A DNA stretch of 31,769 bases, from positions 1-31,769 of the IMG/VR virus record IMGVR_UViG_3300027754_000291, one strand, 5' to 3'. Below the pieces are notes generated by a model, which saw nothing but the letters and a program-made list of their open reading frames with translations, had not been told where the DNA came from and did no database searches. How positions within the stretch are numbered: position 1 is the stretch's first letter; every line of letters begins with the position of its first letter. The position numbers were made by a program, and so were the translations under genes. Below, one piece after another: positions 18,801-25,292 of this stretch. The stretch is from a virus.

Positions 18801-21800
18801 GCCGCCAGAGCAATGACTGCTGGCACAAGGGGACAAAACTCAGACGTAAATTTTGGCCCCAATGCCGAATTTAATAAAACCGCATCTGGTGAAGATACTA
18901 TTTACGCAGATCAAAAAATTGGGTTAATGCCTGAGTGGGCAACTGATTCTAATATTGAGCCTGATGTAACTAGCAAACCAAAGTTAAGTCTCCGCACATC
19001 TTTCCCAACGGCTGAAGAAGCAGAAAATGCCGCTTACCGCAAAGCCCCGCCTACAGATAATGCGTTTAAACGCTGGTTTGGCAAAAGCATTGTTAAAGAA
19101 GAAGGTCGTCCTCTGGTGATGTACCACGCTTCCCGTGTTGACTTTAATGCCTTTAGGGAAAATGCTCCCATATTTATTAGTCCATATGCCAAAGAAGCTG
19201 AATACTTTGGAAGAGCACATGAAGATGAATCTGTCAAAAGTGAGAACAAGATTAATGTCTATCCTCTGTGGGTACGTGCAGAAAATCCCTTTGACTTTGA
19301 AAACTCTGACAATTTAGATAGTTTAAATTTTTATTTAGACAGTTTTTTTGGAAGAAATCCAGATTTAGATGTAACAGCTTTGTTTGATAAGGTTGCACAA
19401 GGTGATTGGGATACTATTGAAAGTCCTGAAATACAAGAAGCTATTAGAGGTCTAGGTTTTGATTCCTTCTATGTAAAAGAGAACGGTAAGAAGAATCTCG
19501 CAGTCTTTGATGCCAACCAAGTTAAGTCAGCCACAGGTAACACTGGTGAGTTTGGCGAGACTAAAGACATGCGCTTTAGTCTGCGTCAAATTGATGATTT
19601 CTTTAACAAAGCTGACGATATTAAAGAACCCGAAGGCGTAGAAATTATTCGTGAAAACTGGATTGGTAGCGTCTCTGGGTTAGGTGATCGTGATTCTGCA
19701 TATGACTTGTACCGTGTACAAGGCGGTAAGCAGTACATGCAGAATGTACAAGACTTGGTGCGCCAGTCTTTTGGTAATGAGTTTAAAGGCTATCGTTTAA
19801 TGCACGTAGAGGAACTTGAGGAGATTAAAGCTGGCGCTATGGGTAGCCAATTAGCTTCTTTTACATTACGTCCTGATGTTGCTCAATCTTTTGCCAACTT
19901 AGCCACCTTCCGGAAGATCCCTAAAGACCAACTTACAGTAGTTGAGATGGATCTAACGCCCGAACACATTGTGATGATTGGTCACACTGGTGAGCGTGAG
20001 TTAGTGGTGGACTACGGCCAAGGATATAACCCTGATGCCGTAGTTGAATACAACCCGCCAAAACTAAGCTTGCGTCAGGCTCCAGATACGCCTGAGTTTA
20101 AACGGTTCTTTGCTGACAGTAAGGTTGTGGATGCTGATGGCGAGCCGCTTGTTATGTACCACGGCACTCCCTACGATTATGTTTCCAAGGGAGACATTGC
20201 CGCATTTAACACCAAGGACTTTGGAGCCTTGCTTGGTAAAGGATCTTATTTTACTTCAGACCCCGCTGATGCAGAGGCATATGCAGGTAAGAGTGGAATG
20301 CAGTATGGCTCAAAGCCAAACATTATCCCCGCTTACATTAGTTTGCAAAATCCTTTAATTGTTGATTCCGTTTTAGACAAAATTCCTAAACGACAAGAAT
20401 TAAAAGATGCTGGCTATGACGGTGTTTTGTTAAGGAAGAAAGATGGTTCTGTTCAGTGGGCTGTTGCTTTTGAACCTACACAGATTAAGTCTGCTACAGG
20501 AAACATCGGTACATACGATCCCACTAACCCTGACATCCGTTATAGCTTGCGTTCGTTTAATTCTAAAGAACTGCCTCAGAATAAAAAAGAATACACATTA
20601 CCCGCCGACACATTGCTTTATCACGGTGCTCATGAAGAACGAGCCAAAGAGATTGAAACCTCCGGTCAAGTCCTTGTCTCACGTTCACCCATCAAAACAA
20701 GTAGCGGGACTTTAGATGAGGGTGGCTTGGTGTTTTTTGGCGGCAAAAATACGGCCACAAATTACGCAAATGCAGAAGCAGACCCAATGTCGGTTCAAGC
20801 CGCTAGAAATCGTGGCGAAAGCCGCAATCCGGGCGTAGTGTTTGAGACTGCTACGGATCGCCCGTATAAATTAATGAATAAAAATTATGTGCTTACACAA
20901 AAAGAAGCAGATAATTTAAACGAGGTTTTGGGTATACCTGATTACAAACTCTTGAAAAAAGGCGACAGTGCTGACATTGCGGCCTACAGGGCGGTAACCA
21001 ACTCTCGCACCATTGATCGATACCAAACCAACAAAGGGGAAATGGCCGTTGCATGGCCTAAAATCTTTGACACCTTGGGTTATGACGGCTTCTATGATAA
21101 TTTTGCAGTTGCCTTAACAGCAGACAATGGCATTCGCCTTGTCGGTGAAGGCGGCAAAATGCAGAAGTTTAGCTTCCCAAGCATTGCTGATCAGATTGCT
21201 CAGACTAACAACGGTGCAAATATTAACCAAAGCATCTTGGGCACAACCACTGTCCGTGAAGAAGAAGGATTCATTGAGCGCATGATGAGCGCCATCTCTC
21301 CTGAAGCAAGATCTAAGTTTCGTGCCAGTGCTATTAATCGTTACAACCAGATGAGCGTCAACGATAAGAAGATGGCTCAGGCGATGGGCGGTATTGAACT
21401 CCTTGCAGACTCAAGCGCAGAGTTTGCCGCTCTTCAGTCTGATACATCCGCAGGCGTTGCCGCCGCAGTCATGGGTTATGGAGAATCCAAAGGTGGTGTG
21501 CCAGTCTACGAAAAGGGCTACACAACAGTCAGTGATTTAAACGGTACTGTCAAAGGCTTGACTGAGTTGTTAATGCCTTTGGCTAAACGTGGTGATCCTT
21601 ACATCTATCGGGCATTTCAGTTCTACTCTGGTGTTAGACGGGGTACTCGCCTAGAAGCTACAAGCAATGGCAAGTACAAAGAAGAGTTGTTTGACACAAA
21701 AGATCTTAAATTTGCGGATGACTTGGAACTTCTCTATCCTGAGTTTAAACAAGTCCATGCTGACTGGATTAAGTACAACAACGGCCATGTGGATTACATG

Positions 21801-23783
21801 GTCAAAACTGGTGTACTTACCCCTGAGAAGGGCGCAATCTTTAAGAAATATGCCGACTACATTCCTTTCTACCGCCAGTTAGAGGGTGAAGAAACCTTTG
21901 GCCCCAACATCTTCCAAAGCTTGTCTAACGTCAAGGCTCCTAAGAAAGCTAAAGGTAGCGAGGCTCCACTGGCTGACTTCCTTGAGACTGTTGTCCGGAA
22001 CACTCAGGCTTCTGTCCAGTCAGGCATGAAGAACATTGCGGCTAACAGAGCGATTGACCAAGCCTTGTTCTTGGGTACTGCGGTTCAGTTGCCTGAAGTC
22101 TCTAGTGCTCCCAATACGGTAACCGTTTTGCGTAACGGCATTCCCGTTTCCTACGTTGTATATGACCGTCTGCTGTTCGATTCAATGCAGAGTTTAAACC
22201 TACCAGAGATGCCTTTCCTTGGCATCTTGGCTGGCCCTGCCAACTTGCTTCGTAGCATGGTTACAAAAGACCCCGGCTTTATCCTTGCCAACATGATGCG
22301 TGACTCATTGTCAGCTTACGCAACTAGCGGTGCAGATATAACCCCTATGGTAGATACCATCCGTAACTTTGGTCGCGTGATGGCTAACCGCTCACCTGAG
22401 TTCTATGATTTGATGAATGCGGGCGCAATTGGTGGTTATGACTTCTCTAAAGACGTAGCCACTAGCGGTAGTCAACTGGCTAAAGATCTTCGTAAGAAGT
22501 CCAAGACTCAAACTGACACCGAGAAAGCCTTGCGACCCATCACAAGTCTATGGGGATTCCTTGAGAAGGGTACAGAAGCATCTGATGCCGCTACCCGTAT
22601 TGCCGTTTACAAGGATACATTAGCTCGTACAGGCAATGAAGCCGAGGCTATCCGTCAAGCGATGGAGGTAATGAACTTTAACCGCAAGGGTAGCTCTGCC
22701 ATCATCCGTATTGTGACTGCGGCTATACCGTTTTTAAACGCACGTATCCAAGGCTTAGATGTTCTGTACCGCGCTGGTATGGCTCCAAGGCCAGAGGGCG
22801 TAAGCAAGACTGATTACCAAAAGCGTGTTCAAAAAGCCTTTATCATCCGTGGAGCCACAATGATGGCTTTGAGTTCTATGTATTGGTTCATGATGAAGGA
22901 TGATGATGAATACAAAAAGCAAGAACAAGAAGTCAAGGATAACAACTGGATCATCCCCGGTATTAATCGCCTGATACCCATTCCGTTTGAAGTTGGTGTT
23001 CTGTTTAAAGTGATTCCTGAGCGGATCTTGGCATACATGTTTGGTAGTGATACCGGAGAAGACTTAGCTAAGTCTATGGAACGTGCACTGCGTAGTACCT
23101 TTGCGGTTAACTACATCCCTCAAGTTGTCTTGCCTTTGGTGGAAGCACGTACTAACTACTCTTACTTTACAATGCGACCCATTGTTGGTCAGGGCTTAGA
23201 GGGGGTTCGACCCGGCTTACAAGTTGGCCCCAACACAACGCAGATTGCACAAACAGTGGGCAAGGCTATCAATGAATCTCCAATCTTGATTGATCACTTG
23301 ATTCAAGGTTACACAGGAACCATGGGCATGTATTTGGTTAGCGCTATAGATGCAGTCTTTGATTCTATGAGTGATGTTAAAAAACCCTCTCTTAGACCTG
23401 ATCAATACCCAATCAATAAACGCTTTGCGGTTAACAAAGAAGCCAAGGGAAGTCTTTCTGCATACTTTGAACTAAAAGATGCGGTTGATGAAACTGTCAG
23501 GACAATGAATGTCCTTAAAGGCACAGGTCAAGGTGATGAGCTTTCCGACTTTATGGAAGGTAAGCACCGTATGTTTGGTCTACCCAACGCACAACTTTTA
23601 GGTGCTCGTGGATTAATTAAAAACATGGATGCCAAAATAAAACCTTTGCTTGAAAATGCCAAGAAGATTCGTGCCTCAGACATGGATCCCGATGAAAAGC
23701 GGGATGCCCTATCCGGTATCAATGAAGCACTGATCACTATGACCAGTGATATCCAAGAGATCAAGAAAGGTCTGTCACAGTAA
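12861..23783 (+). CDS. Giant multidomain polyvalent virion protein (3640 aa): metallopeptidase-like, GNAT-like, four ART-like domains, LPD38
   Basis: Probably packaged and injected to modify host targets at entry. Order: Ala/Gly-rich hydrophobic segments at about 143-178 and 343-363; helical linkers; a zincin-like domain at about 808-985 with HEALH at 872-876 and a candidate third ligand at E936/E937; an uncharacterised domain at about 1030-1480 with TGTGLGWYSNNYPKAV; a GNAT-like domain at about 1522-1690; an unknown domain at about 1790-2035 with H1949-D-F-Y-G-H1954; ART-like domain 1 (Y2088-H2089); ART-like 2 with an R-S-E set (R2312, S2333, E2378-R-E2380); ART-like 3 (Y2433-H-G-T); ART-like 4 (Y2587-H-G-A); and an LPD38-like region from about 2794 to 3490. 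A [KR][FYL]SLR motif sits at 1492, 2041, 2238, 2401 and 2560. Domain names follow the polyvalent-protein literature; boundaries are by eye. Target specificity is unknown. Confidence 0.8.
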   Translation: MDLEELAKQYGGVSTKIEPVNLEKLAKELGGTSRPVKERTVTEAFTDPAAKFASGIGSLIQFPGQIYGLTTGAIKEKDFGTTGLQGLGQELQDYAKKKLSEKLVSEEAETARKVEEAEKKGVLSALGTQFGEVLKNPLTQGIGFAAEQLPQAIPSILAAAIPGVGPAAAAELRAAQTAAKAAVGNAAKEKAAKAIVDLAEDAAKKSQIARGTAAAIGTGAAQQGADIGSGSFEEIKQYLMKEKGMSEPQASAEALNLARASGVSGAAISLLAQKLPGAQALERALAGERLGTGRIKGAIAGALKNIPEEMVEEGGGKVTQNLALREVNPEQSLTAGLGQTLGQAALGAGLIGGGAGAISGGKPTINPEDVKNAEFEKRRAEDTKLAEEKRAVISKQMEVVKNPIGALTEADLGPELTSYVNEHRTATGKPTLSAYSLDDVVDALPGKDVAKETAALNALIAQKTGHTDQVYTPDAVTALATEKNVDVNAPGFGDFLSRSTGIADLAQMSQPQLHSAVTALQKLPTFETKQALPEGTNATRYTPEQVTQAVDALNAKMDEVGKDELTFKETTTAIETATGLKGSAVNALLNDATKNGSIVTEDKKVSVPSRTTPTGYNIQEEVGQEEEQAESYDVMSGDQKVRSMDTMEQANTHAEKLNSFAQGELKKTQEALKAQDAKITKSENELHKFELNGLVDTPAYKVAEEAHQAVLDEAMPVIANLKNQEEIYSRPVTVVPVGTKKVTPKTYRVTKGQVVKGTKATREEAEQSIFEDLSDKEIQELAKTKSPKLKARLNAEIARRSTAPAPAPRTPEQTQGLQAVQASLQSMLGRFGLQDVALKIVNAIEQGADGSYAAKVIQLAIDAQNPVRVMRHEALHALKELGFFTDSQWASLERQAKAEWVDKYLKNNQTKTSDGRVVSRYDAYVEMGLNEADILEEAIADAFGDFDANKAPPGMLTALLNKLRNFFSTLKSYLNGQGYESYKDIFGKIEKGELKPSKPAEANKEVKKSLTSFGAFYGDEKQPVYTPLSTRNFMEQDMTASQQDLGLNTKAKRGIFNNVRDIASALNQYTIDRFGQMDRSNLSEEQSTQLARAMADEVAFQLGTQATTGTGLGWYSNNYPKAVKRLASRFPELSDNKHARSVFSALVAVTSNGEKVNKNITNAITLYSKLRDGKPLIAMGNRRATALENNLKMIQDLLNLHGTKFEKVLLEEITVKEMNARLREMGEDTDGSYLKDTTVPAAAVYFGPKLGAFYANLSGSEGYLTMDLWWTRSVNRMRGLLIPQATEASINKFRDMMEMPSATRDEVIAATIPLRNKYEEYGYSTELEHLAKGKEPAKKDKKPAWFKKAKAKAGAAYDQLLFEHNLEKMANTIYKNEFEMLEEAPFTATDRKFMYDAGRKAQTMLRKDGINLTLADIQAALWYYEKRLYEKLSGRKADDIGYEEAIIAQSGKTTGRARPSVVFDTELNGRDESGGAVKNAEELRGKSDYGPKYSLREAVRSYRGRNESEPGTHTRESIEDGEGIRVLGVAPIARYRPTQGFKDIISDHGFESPVFYEISGDDAQTYADAIQASKDSTEYGAAVFVYPVEDYAKMRLFLTQDGKSGIALKKDDIVSVFSGKPHRGSANSSLQLAVQEGGRRLDAFATILPTLYHANGFKAVGRMTWNEEYIPDNWNKITFEDYNKGEPDVVYMSYDPDDSTTLLENPGPYYDDSDELVAAQVRAVKNYFEEGEGYGSRKQNQRTGKLKASAQELPDQRRVRRDIQLLDDETRAKYPYLEEPVEGLPAKVKVDGVEVTFGPYIPAREAAILYAEQMGIPYRQQASYHKLDKKFSTLLANTYASMLNRPLASEVKEAYQAWAKETIAQYEAMIKTGITIEFMPNNRDPYGNPRNAILDVLNNNHLYVFPADGGFGKDAITEKQIRINPALALTDIIISGRQARVVEVFRATHDFYGHVKEGFGFRAEGEENAFQSHVRMYSPLAARAMTAGTRGQNSDVNFGPNAEFNKTASGEDTIYADQKIGLMPEWATDSNIEPDVTSKPKLSLRTSFPTAEEAENAAYRKAPPTDNAFKRWFGKSIVKEEGRPLVMYHASRVDFNAFRENAPIFISPYAKEAEYFGRAHEDESVKSENKINVYPLWVRAENPFDFENSDNLDSLNFYLDSFFGRNPDLDVTALFDKVAQGDWDTIESPEIQEAIRGLGFDSFYVKENGKKNLAVFDANQVKSATGNTGEFGETKDMRFSLRQIDDFFNKADDIKEPEGVEIIRENWIGSVSGLGDRDSAYDLYRVQGGKQYMQNVQDLVRQSFGNEFKGYRLMHVEELEEIKAGAMGSQLASFTLRPDVAQSFANLATFRKIPKDQLTVVEMDLTPEHIVMIGHTGERELVVDYGQGYNPDAVVEYNPPKLSLRQAPDTPEFKRFFADSKVVDADGEPLVMYHGTPYDYVSKGDIAAFNTKDFGALLGKGSYFTSDPADAEAYAGKSGMQYGSKPNIIPAYISLQNPLIVDSVLDKIPKRQELKDAGYDGVLLRKKDGSVQWAVAFEPTQIKSATGNIGTYDPTNPDIRYSLRSFNSKELPQNKKEYTLPADTLLYHGAHEERAKEIETSGQVLVSRSPIKTSSGTLDEGGLVFFGGKNTATNYANAEADPMSVQAARNRGESRNPGVVFETATDRPYKLMNKNYVLTQKEADNLNEVLGIPDYKLLKKGDSADIAAYRAVTNSRTIDRYQTNKGEMAVAWPKIFDTLGYDGFYDNFAVALTADNGIRLVGEGGKMQKFSFPSIADQIAQTNNGANINQSILGTTTVREEEGFIERMMSAISPEARSKFRASAINRYNQMSVNDKKMAQAMGGIELLADSSAEFAALQSDTSAGVAAAVMGYGESKGGVPVYEKGYTTVSDLNGTVKGLTELLMPLAKRGDPYIYRAFQFYSGVRRGTRLEATSNGKYKEELFDTKDLKFADDLELLYPEFKQVHADWIKYNNGHVDYMVKTGVLTPEKGAIFKKYADYIPFYRQLEGEETFGPNIFQSLSNVKAPKKAKGSEAPLADFLETVVRNTQASVQSGMKNIAANRAIDQALFLGTAVQLPEVSSAPNTVTVLRNGIPVSYVVYDRLLFDSMQSLNLPEMPFLGILAGPANLLRSMVTKDPGFILANMMRDSLSAYATSGADITPMVDTIRNFGRVMANRSPEFYDLMNAGAIGGYDFSKDVATSGSQLAKDLRKKSKTQTDTEKALRPITSLWGFLEKGTEASDAATRIAVYKDTLARTGNEAEAIRQAMEVMNFNRKGSSAIIRIVTAAIPFLNARIQGLDVLYRAGMAPRPEGVSKTDYQKRVQKAFIIRGATMMALSSMYWFMMKDDDEYKKQEQEVKDNNWIIPGINRLIPIPFEVGVLFKVIPERILAYMFGSDTGEDLAKSMERALRSTFAVNYIPQVVLPLVEARTNYSYFTMRPIVGQGLEGVRPGLQVGPNTTQIAQTVGKAINESPILIDHLIQGYTGTMGMYLVSAIDAVFDSMSDVKKPSLRPDQYPINKRFAVNKEAKGSLSAYFELKDAVDETVRTMNVLKGTGQGDELSDFMEGKHRMFGLPNAQLLGARGLIKNMDAKIKPLLENAKKIRASDMDPDEKRDALSGINEALITMTSDIQEIKKGLSQ
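17173..17442 (+). CDS. Nested +1-frame ORF inside the giant gene (89 aa)
   Basis: An ATG preceded by GGAAGGA with 6-bp spacing opens an 89-codon frame, shifted +1 relative to the giant gene. It reads like a true protein: hydrophilic helical N-terminus, TLRNFVGSLTTGQN, then LNPGLTREKALKMAKEFGF at the stop, which is a convincing terminal helix. The frame stops where the GNAT-like domain of the giant frame begins. Across 17340-17440 the giant frame uses several AGA, CGA and GGA codons that are uncommon in neighbouring genes, while the nested frame looks ordinary. It may be an expressed overlapping gene or the remnant of a gene absorbed into the fusion. No function recognised. Confidence 0.4.
   Translation: MTSDTKKQSSLSPERLLDEQDPVWSSIQNLTAGMNPEERSRTLRNFVGSLTTGQNTPSEKPYDPIEDAMNLNPGLTREKALKMAKEFGF
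18061..18225 (+). CDS. Nested +1-frame ORF inside the giant gene, coiled-coil-like (54 aa)
   Basis: An AAGGAG site at 18049-18054 lies 6 bp before an ATG. The product, beginning MDLENKIKELENSKPQRKNF and ending IRTLKNRLKDYQQK, is a natural-looking charged helical protein. Over the same bases the giant frame gives an Arg/Gln-rich, linker-like stretch between its GNAT-like and HDFYGH domains. It is in the same +1 frame as the other nested ORF and sits at the other end of the GNAT-like domain. Together they look like a three-gene cassette inserted or fused so that one frame became continuous. Expression is unproven. Confidence 0.45.
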   Translation: MDLENKIKELENSKPQRKNFQTNEEYEETYNYWMMRQGQSIRTLKNRLKDYQQK

Positions 23784-24057
23784 GGTAACCCCCATCAAAG
23801 AGCCATCCAATGGTTCTTCTGTGGGCTTCATCCCAGACAGCCTTTCTCTCTTCCTTGTTTAAACGTTGTCCTTGGTCTACGTCTGCATGACAGAGATAAC
23901 ATAAAGCGGCAATCCTGTAGTCGTGGGATTTTATGCCCATTCCCTTTCCATCCCGTTGTTGGTTAGAGTGAGCGGCCACTATCGTCCCATCCTTTGCCCC
24001 GCATATCTGACAGGGCGATTCCCGAACAATGTCTAGTAGCTTCCTACTCCGGTACAT
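23761..24057 (-). CDS. YbcO/DUF1364-like HNH-type nuclease (98 aa)
   Basis: Small zinc-binding proteins of this type (YbcO/DUF1364 in lambdoid phages) are regarded as putative recombination nucleases. Here Cys16 and Cys19 (CQIC), His30 (AAHSNQQRDGKGMGIKSHDY), Cys53, Cys56 and His57 (CYLCH) give the expected metal and HNH-like layout. The C-terminal region, WDEAHRRTIGWLFDGGYL, also fits. It is the last gene of the leftward operon. Its start overlaps the preceding gene by 14 bp, and its 3' end overlaps the end of the giant rightward gene by 23 bp. The family call is fairly secure; the nuclease activity is from family knowledge. Confidence 0.7.
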   Translation of the reverse strand: MYRSRKLLDIVRESPCQICGAKDGTIVAAHSNQQRDGKGMGIKSHDYRIAALCYLCHADVDQGQRLNKEERKAVWDEAHRRTIGWLFDGGYLTVTDLS

Positions 24058-24256
24058 CTTGCTTTGCCAAGAAGTTTACATATCGGGCTATCTCATGGCC
24101 TGTGTAGTCAATGTCTCCATAACCGGCAAACCTTGTAGACAGTCGTTTAAACGCCGCCTGCTGGGCCGCTTGCCAGACCTCGTAACTCCAACCTCCGTCG
24201 TCTTCAAACGCTTTACTGCCTATGAAGTCACAGTATTCTTTTTTGCATTCGTTCAT
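24044..24256 (-). CDS. Small hypothetical early protein (70 aa)
   Basis: The product begins MNECKKEYCDFIGSKAFEDD, continues WSYEVWQAAQQAAFKRL and ends LAKQDVPE. The frame is open 81 bp further up, but this ATG is preferred because the longer version would lie wholly over the previous gene. Charged and aromatic composition, the C-x5-C pair near the N-terminus and dense packing in the operon support a real protein. It overlaps both neighbours (28 and 14 bp). No recognised domain. Confidence 0.5.
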   Translation of the reverse strand: MNECKKEYCDFIGSKAFEDDGGWSYEVWQAAQQAAFKRLSTRFAGYGDIDYTGHEIARYVNFLAKQDVPE

Positions 24257-24419
24257 CTTCAACCTGTTTCTCGTAGTGGTTAATCGGTAGCTTGGCTTTC
24301 TTCTTGACAAACTGACGGAGCCAATCTGCCCCGCCAAGTTCTTGAAAAATCAACCACTCCACATCAGACATTCGCATGTTGCGTTGCTTAAGTGGTGATG
24401 GCGGCTTAGGTCTGGGCAT
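24228..24419 (-). CDS. Small basic helical protein, possibly DNA-binding (63 aa)
   Basis: The sequence starts MPRPKPPSPLKQRNMRMSDV, a basic proline-rich arm followed by helices EWLIFQELGGADWLRQFVKK. This resembles small Arc-like or regulatory proteins common in phage early regions, but the ribbon-helix-helix pattern is not complete. AAAGGAAAA precedes the ATG. A GC-rich hairpin lies in the 56-bp gap upstream and may modulate expression. Confidence 0.5.
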   Translation of the reverse strand: MPRPKPPSPLKQRNMRMSDVEWLIFQELGGADWLRQFVKKKAKLPINHYEKQVEDERMQKRIL

Positions 24420-24436
24420 TTTTTTCCTTTAATAAA

Positions 24437-24468
24437 GTGAGGGGGTTTTGTAGATTACGTGCCCCCTC
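24437..24468. other. GC-rich hairpin inside the leftward operon
   Basis: Bases 24441-24445 (GGGGG) pair with 24462-24466 (CCCCC). A40-T67 and G39-C68 extend the stem around a 16-nt loop. It occupies one of the few intergenic gaps of the leftward operon. Read leftward, it is followed by ACTTTATT rather than a clean U-tract, so a weak terminator, pause or processing site is more likely than a strong stop. Confidence 0.35.
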
Positions 24469-24475
24469 GGTCACG

Positions 24476-24613
24476 TTATAGGATAGCAACGCAAGGATCA
24501 AAACAACAAGCACTAGCCAAAACCCAACGTTGCTCTGGAAATGTATTCACATCTACAAGGCGTTTACAAATCCAGTTATGCCATGCTTTGGCTAGGAATT
24601 CTTTGGTGTCCAT
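24476..24613 (-). CDS. Very small hypothetical protein (45 aa)
   Basis: The ATG directly abuts the stop of the gene before it (TAA-ATG). The product begins MDTKEFLAKAWHNWICKRLV and ends ACCFDPCVAIL, with four cysteines (Cys16, Cys36, Cys37, Cys41). The mixture of charged and aromatic residues looks like a folded peptide rather than random frame. It is below usual length cut-offs. No function recognised. Confidence 0.45.
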   Translation of the reverse strand: MDTKEFLAKAWHNWICKRLVDVNTFPEQRWVLASACCFDPCVAIL

Positions 24614-24814
24614 TTATTTCTTCATGCTCCGTACATAACTTGCAAAGCTTGCAGTTGTGTCTCCACCATTCTTCATACCGTCAAACTCCTTAGCCACCTC
24701 TTCCAAGGTGTTGTTCCTGATCTGATTGCTTACAGGATCAAGTTGCTTGATGATCATCTGCCTTTTTCTCCACCCCAACGCTTTTTCCCATATGTTTAAA
24801 CTTGGTTCGCTCAT
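24614..24814 (-). CDS. Small hypothetical protein (66 aa; start uncertain)
   Basis: The chosen ATG (MSEPSLNIWEKALGWRKRQM) follows an AAAGG site with 6-bp spacing. It gives an unusually long 77-bp overlap with the previous gene. A second ATG at 24757 (MIIKQLDPVSNQIRNN) would cut the overlap to 20 bp, which is more typical of this operon, but its ribosome site is poorly spaced. The core after that Met, with NTLEEVAKEFDGMKNGGDT and SFASYVRSMKK, looks like the conserved part. The gene is probably real with either start. Function unknown. Confidence 0.5.
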   Translation of the reverse strand: MSEPSLNIWEKALGWRKRQMIIKQLDPVSNQIRNNTLEEVAKEFDGMKNGGDTTASFASYVRSMKK

Positions 24815-24965
24815 TGTTTGCCTTTCTGTATTCCAATACTTCTTTGAGTAAACGTTCCATCTCATCAGCCGCCATCAAATGAAATGGGCTGATCGGTTTG
24901 TGGCTTGCCATTGAACGCATCATGCCGATGGTTGTTCGTGCAGTTGTTTCACTTATCTTTGCCAT
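24738..24965 (-). CDS. Small hypothetical early protein (75 aa)
   Basis: The product starts MAKISETTARTTIGMMRSMA, continues through HKPISPFHLMAADEMERLLK, and ends in a basic, probably disordered tail (KKADDHQAT). The ATG is preceded by GGAGA and overlaps the end of the upstream gene by 17 bp. A longer frame exists but would cover most of that gene. It is an amphipathic, helix-rich protein without known motifs. Confidence 0.5.
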   Translation of the reverse strand: MAKISETTARTTIGMMRSMASHKPISPFHLMAADEMERLLKEVLEYRKANNERTKFKHMGKSVGVEKKADDHQAT

Positions 24966-25122
24966 CGTCAATCTCCACAGGGCCGTTAAACATAGCCATG
25001 CCCAACTGCCCAAGCATGACCGCTTTTAAACGCTCTCGATCTTCTTCTGGGAAATCAGAAGCAACGTCATTCATTATTTTTAGAATGTCTTGTGCCATTT
25101 TTTGTGGTGTGATGGCGCTCAT
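24949..25122 (-). CDS. Small acidic hypothetical protein (57 aa)
   Basis: It reads MSAITPQKMAQDILKIMNDV, then DFPEEDRERLKAVMLGQLGM, and ends EIDDGKDK, a compact helical acidic protein. A strong AAGGAGAAG site precedes the ATG, and the start overlaps the previous stop (ATGA). It is short but has the strongest translation signals in this stretch. Acidic small early proteins often bind host factors, but nothing here shows a partner. Confidence 0.6.
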   Translation of the reverse strand: MSAITPQKMAQDILKIMNDVASDFPEEDRERLKAVMLGQLGMAMFNGPVEIDDGKDK

Positions 25123-25289
25123 GTGTTCTTCTCCTTAAGCTTGGCTTCAACGGCTTTGCCGTAATCGTGTTCAGGCATTTTGCTCATGTCCGTTTTCCAC
25201 CACAATTCGCTTCGTTCTTTGGCTGTCAGACCAACCCACGGCTTCATAATTTTCTGCACATCTTCGGGTGTATGTGTTCTGCTTGTCAT
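25119..25289 (-). CDS. Small hypothetical protein (56 aa)
   Basis: The product begins MTSRTHTPEDVQKIMKPWVG and contains LTAKERSELWWKTDMSKMPE, a charged helical sequence with paired tryptophans. The ATG lies 3 bp after the preceding stop and the stop overlaps the next start. Its own ribosome site is weak (GTGGATAAAAC), so it may rely on coupling. Function unknown. Confidence 0.55.
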   Translation of the reverse strand: MTSRTHTPEDVQKIMKPWVGLTAKERSELWWKTDMSKMPEHDYGKAVEAKLKEKNT

Positions 25290-25292
25290 GTT

